Assembly: GCF_047470865.1 (NCBI RefSeq)
Contig: NZ_JAZDRH010000050.1
Span: 1 to 6,332 of the forward strand
Direction of reading: 5' to 3'
Source: JAZDRH01 sp047470865
GTDB lineage: Bacteria > Pseudomonadota > Gammaproteobacteria > Pseudomonadales > Pseudomonadaceae
DNA length: 6,332 bases
Below, piece after piece: positions 5,343 to 6,332 of this stretch. The position numbers and the translations under genes are program-made. Each line of letters begins with the position of its first letter. Position 1 is the stretch's first letter. The notes below the pieces were generated by a model, which worked only from the letters and a program-made list of their open reading frames with translations, ran no database searches and was not told the origin of the DNA.

Positions 5343-5466
5343 TGACGTCATAAGACCCTATTACTGGAGTAATATCAGGTTAAGTTTTGCAAAAAACTCT
5401 ATGCAAACCTGACAGCGCAAAGATTTGCGCGAATGATTGGTTTATTACACATCAGGACAAGATGTG
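5343..5466. repeat. Dense cluster of inverted repeats beside the Rhs remnant
   Basis: Five dyads lie almost end to end. TGACGTCA is a perfect 8-bp palindrome (5343-5350). TATTACT-GG-AGTAATA has 7-bp arms (5359-5374). CAGGTT...AACCTG (5376-5381, 5406-5411) encloses the overlapping pair TTTGCA...TGCAAA (5386-5391, 5402-5407). GCGCAAA-GA-TTTGCGC has 7-bp arms (5415-5430). CACATC-7 nt-GATGTG has 6-bp arms (5448-5466). The two 16-bp palindromes have 2-nt centres, too tight for ordinary terminators. The last three overlap the open 3' tail of the Rhs frame. This resembles foldable single-stranded DNA or a mobile-element end, but no known element is identified. Confidence 0.6.
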
Positions 5467-6228
5467 CATCAGATTGTAAGAGCAAATCACCCACGTCATC
5501 TGGTGCATACAAGCAAAGCTCTTCTTTCCAGTTACCGCCATTGGTGCGAGTTTTTGCCACAATGATCTCATCATAGTTACGCTCAGAGTCAATCAAATAC
5601 TGGGGTTCTGTGGTATTTGTGCCATCTGTGATGATTTTACCGATTCGACGATCTTCACCATCGTATTGATACGTTGTGGTTTTTGTACCCTCTGTGACTT
5701 TAATTAAGCGATTCGCACTGTTCCAGCCGTATTGAACATTGACACTATTATCATCAGATTTTTTGCTGATAAGATTGCCATTCGCATCCCAACCATAGGT
5801 GATTGTTGTGCATGTGCCATCGGTGTTACTGATGGTTTCTGCTAATAACTGATCATTTTTGTTATAGCTGTAAACAGTTTTTTCACCATTTTCAAGCTAT
5901 GTTAAGCGATTGCCTTGGGCATCATGGGTATAACGAGTTTCGCTTACTTTACCAGCTTTGGTGATTTTCTCTGCCAATAAACGACCTTCAATATCATACT
6001 CATAATTGAGCGTGCTCGTTGCGCCATCGATCACTTCTTTGGCTACAACTTTGCGGCCCATATTATCGAGTATGCACTCAAAGCTTGCTAAGGTTTGGTT
6101 GCCTTGCTTATGCTAGAGCTTCGTCAGCTGGTTAATGACGTTATAACTGTAAAAACTTTCGCTGCCGTTGGCGCGTTTAATGTGCGTGCGATTACTCACA
6201 TCACTGTAGCCAAACTGGCGTAAGGCGA
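5399..6228 (-). pseudogene. Rhs/YD-repeat protein remnant with two internal amber codons
   Basis: One minus-strand frame from about 6228 to the stop at 5401-5399 encodes YD repeats. Successive units contain YNVINQL, LDNMGRK, YDIEGRL, HDAQGNR, YNKNDQL, WDANGNL, WNSANRL and YDGEDRR at about 20-residue steps, then YLIDSERNYDEIIV and LYAPDDVGDLL. This is the beta-cage wall of Rhs/YD-repeat proteins, which enclose C-terminal toxins delivered by type VI or related systems. Two TAG codons interrupt the frame (6115-6113 and 5899-5897). The N-terminal part is missing, since the homology starts right after a terminator T-tract. The core-ending DPxGL motif and any toxin domain are missing as well. Residues after about 5480 (SDAHLVLMCNKPIIRAN) no longer look like YD repeats and are probably encoded by unrelated DNA. 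A 65-codon open frame at 5399-5596 is only the tail of this remnant. Confidence 0.85.
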
Positions 6229-6266
6229 AAAAATAAAAATATCCTCTATATTCAAAGAGGATATTT
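6228..6266 (-). terminator. Intrinsic terminator for a minus-strand gene entering from the right
   Basis: An 11-bp perfect stem (AAATATCCTCT / AGAGGATATTT, 6237-6247 and 6256-6266) with an 8-nt loop is followed on the minus strand by TTATTTTTT. It ends 1-2 nt before the first Rhs codons. It therefore serves an upstream gene beyond the window, and it marks the point where the Rhs fragment was joined. Confidence 0.65.
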
Positions 6267-6271
6267 ATAGA

Positions 6272-6293
6272 ATAGTTTTTTAATTAAAACTAT
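6272..6293. other. AT-rich hairpin
   Basis: Arms ATAGTTTT (6272-6279) and AAAACTAT (6286-6293) give 8 bp with a 6-nt loop. It lies next to the terminator and overlaps a possible stop codon at 6292-6290. Made mostly of A/T pairs, it is weak and may be an accident of composition. Confidence 0.3.
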
Positions 6294-6331
6294 ATTTTAA
6301 AATTAGAGTTCAACTTAGCATCTTTATAAAT
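6290..6331 (-). CDS. Possible C-terminal end of a gene outside the window
   Basis: A minus-strand frame from the window edge encodes 13 residues (IYKDAKLNSNFKI) and a TAG stop at 6292-6290, just ahead of an intrinsic terminator. The link to the terminator is the only support. The stretch is too short to assign any family, and other frames cannot be excluded. Confidence 0.25.
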   Translation of the reverse strand: MYKDAKLNSNFKI

Positions 6332-6332
6332 T

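Noticed and set aside
5364..5378. CTG...CAG resembling a LexA box
   Set aside because: The spacing is 9 nt rather than 10 and the flanks do not match the SOS consensus; it is better described as part of the dyad cluster.
5343..5466. Integron attC site or CRISPR repeats
   Set aside because: No GTTRRRY/RYYYAAC core pair is present, and the dyads are all different from each other, so there is no repeated unit.
5399..6228. Amber codon recoding: four of five in-frame stops in the decayed genes are TAG at Gln/Glu-like positions
   Set aside because: Intact genes here (the lipoprotein and the M28 peptidase) end with TAG, and the same genes carry frameshifts, truncations or missing domains. Ordinary decay is simpler.

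Overview
The window looks like a piece of a gammaproteobacterial chromosome with roughly 40% GC by eye. The basis is a YcgN/UPF0260 cysteine-cluster protein next to a PpiA-type periplasmic cyclophilin, plus Gram-negative Sec signal peptides and lipoboxes. The genus cannot be named from the sequence.

The centre (about 1749-5183) is an intact block of ordinary genes. On the minus strand are an M28-family lipoprotein aminopeptidase (1749-2744) and, upstream of it, a secreted protein of the M1/M61 gluzincin type whose zinc-binding residues are all replaced (2808-4013). On the plus strand, diverging from these, are ycgN (4154-4603) and the periplasmic peptidyl-prolyl isomerase ppiA (4626-5183), probably co-transcribed. 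The 140 bp between the two directions holds three copies of an AGCAAG word in alternating orientation.

Both flanks are accessory or decayed DNA. On the left, in minus-strand order, there is: a fragment of an IS30-type transposase with three in-frame stops and a frameshift (about 1448-1707); a 5'-truncated and frameshifted BspA-type leucine-rich-repeat gene joined directly to it (1040-1449); a small operon encoding an exported 164-aa protein and a 74-aa lipoprotein (160-884); two hairpins, one a clear intrinsic terminator; and the first 28 codons of a phage-type GH24 lysozyme running off the window edge (1-84). On the right is an Rhs/YD-repeat remnant on the minus strand with two internal amber codons (5399-6228). 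It is bounded on one side by an intrinsic terminator and very AT-rich DNA (6228-6332), and on the other by an unusually dense run of inverted repeats (5343-5466).

No complete new multi-gene system is visible. The items most worth a second look are the zinc-less gluzincin pseudoenzyme, the lysozyme-adjacent pair of exported small proteins, which could be a lysis or protection cassette, and the tandem dyad cluster beside the Rhs remnant.
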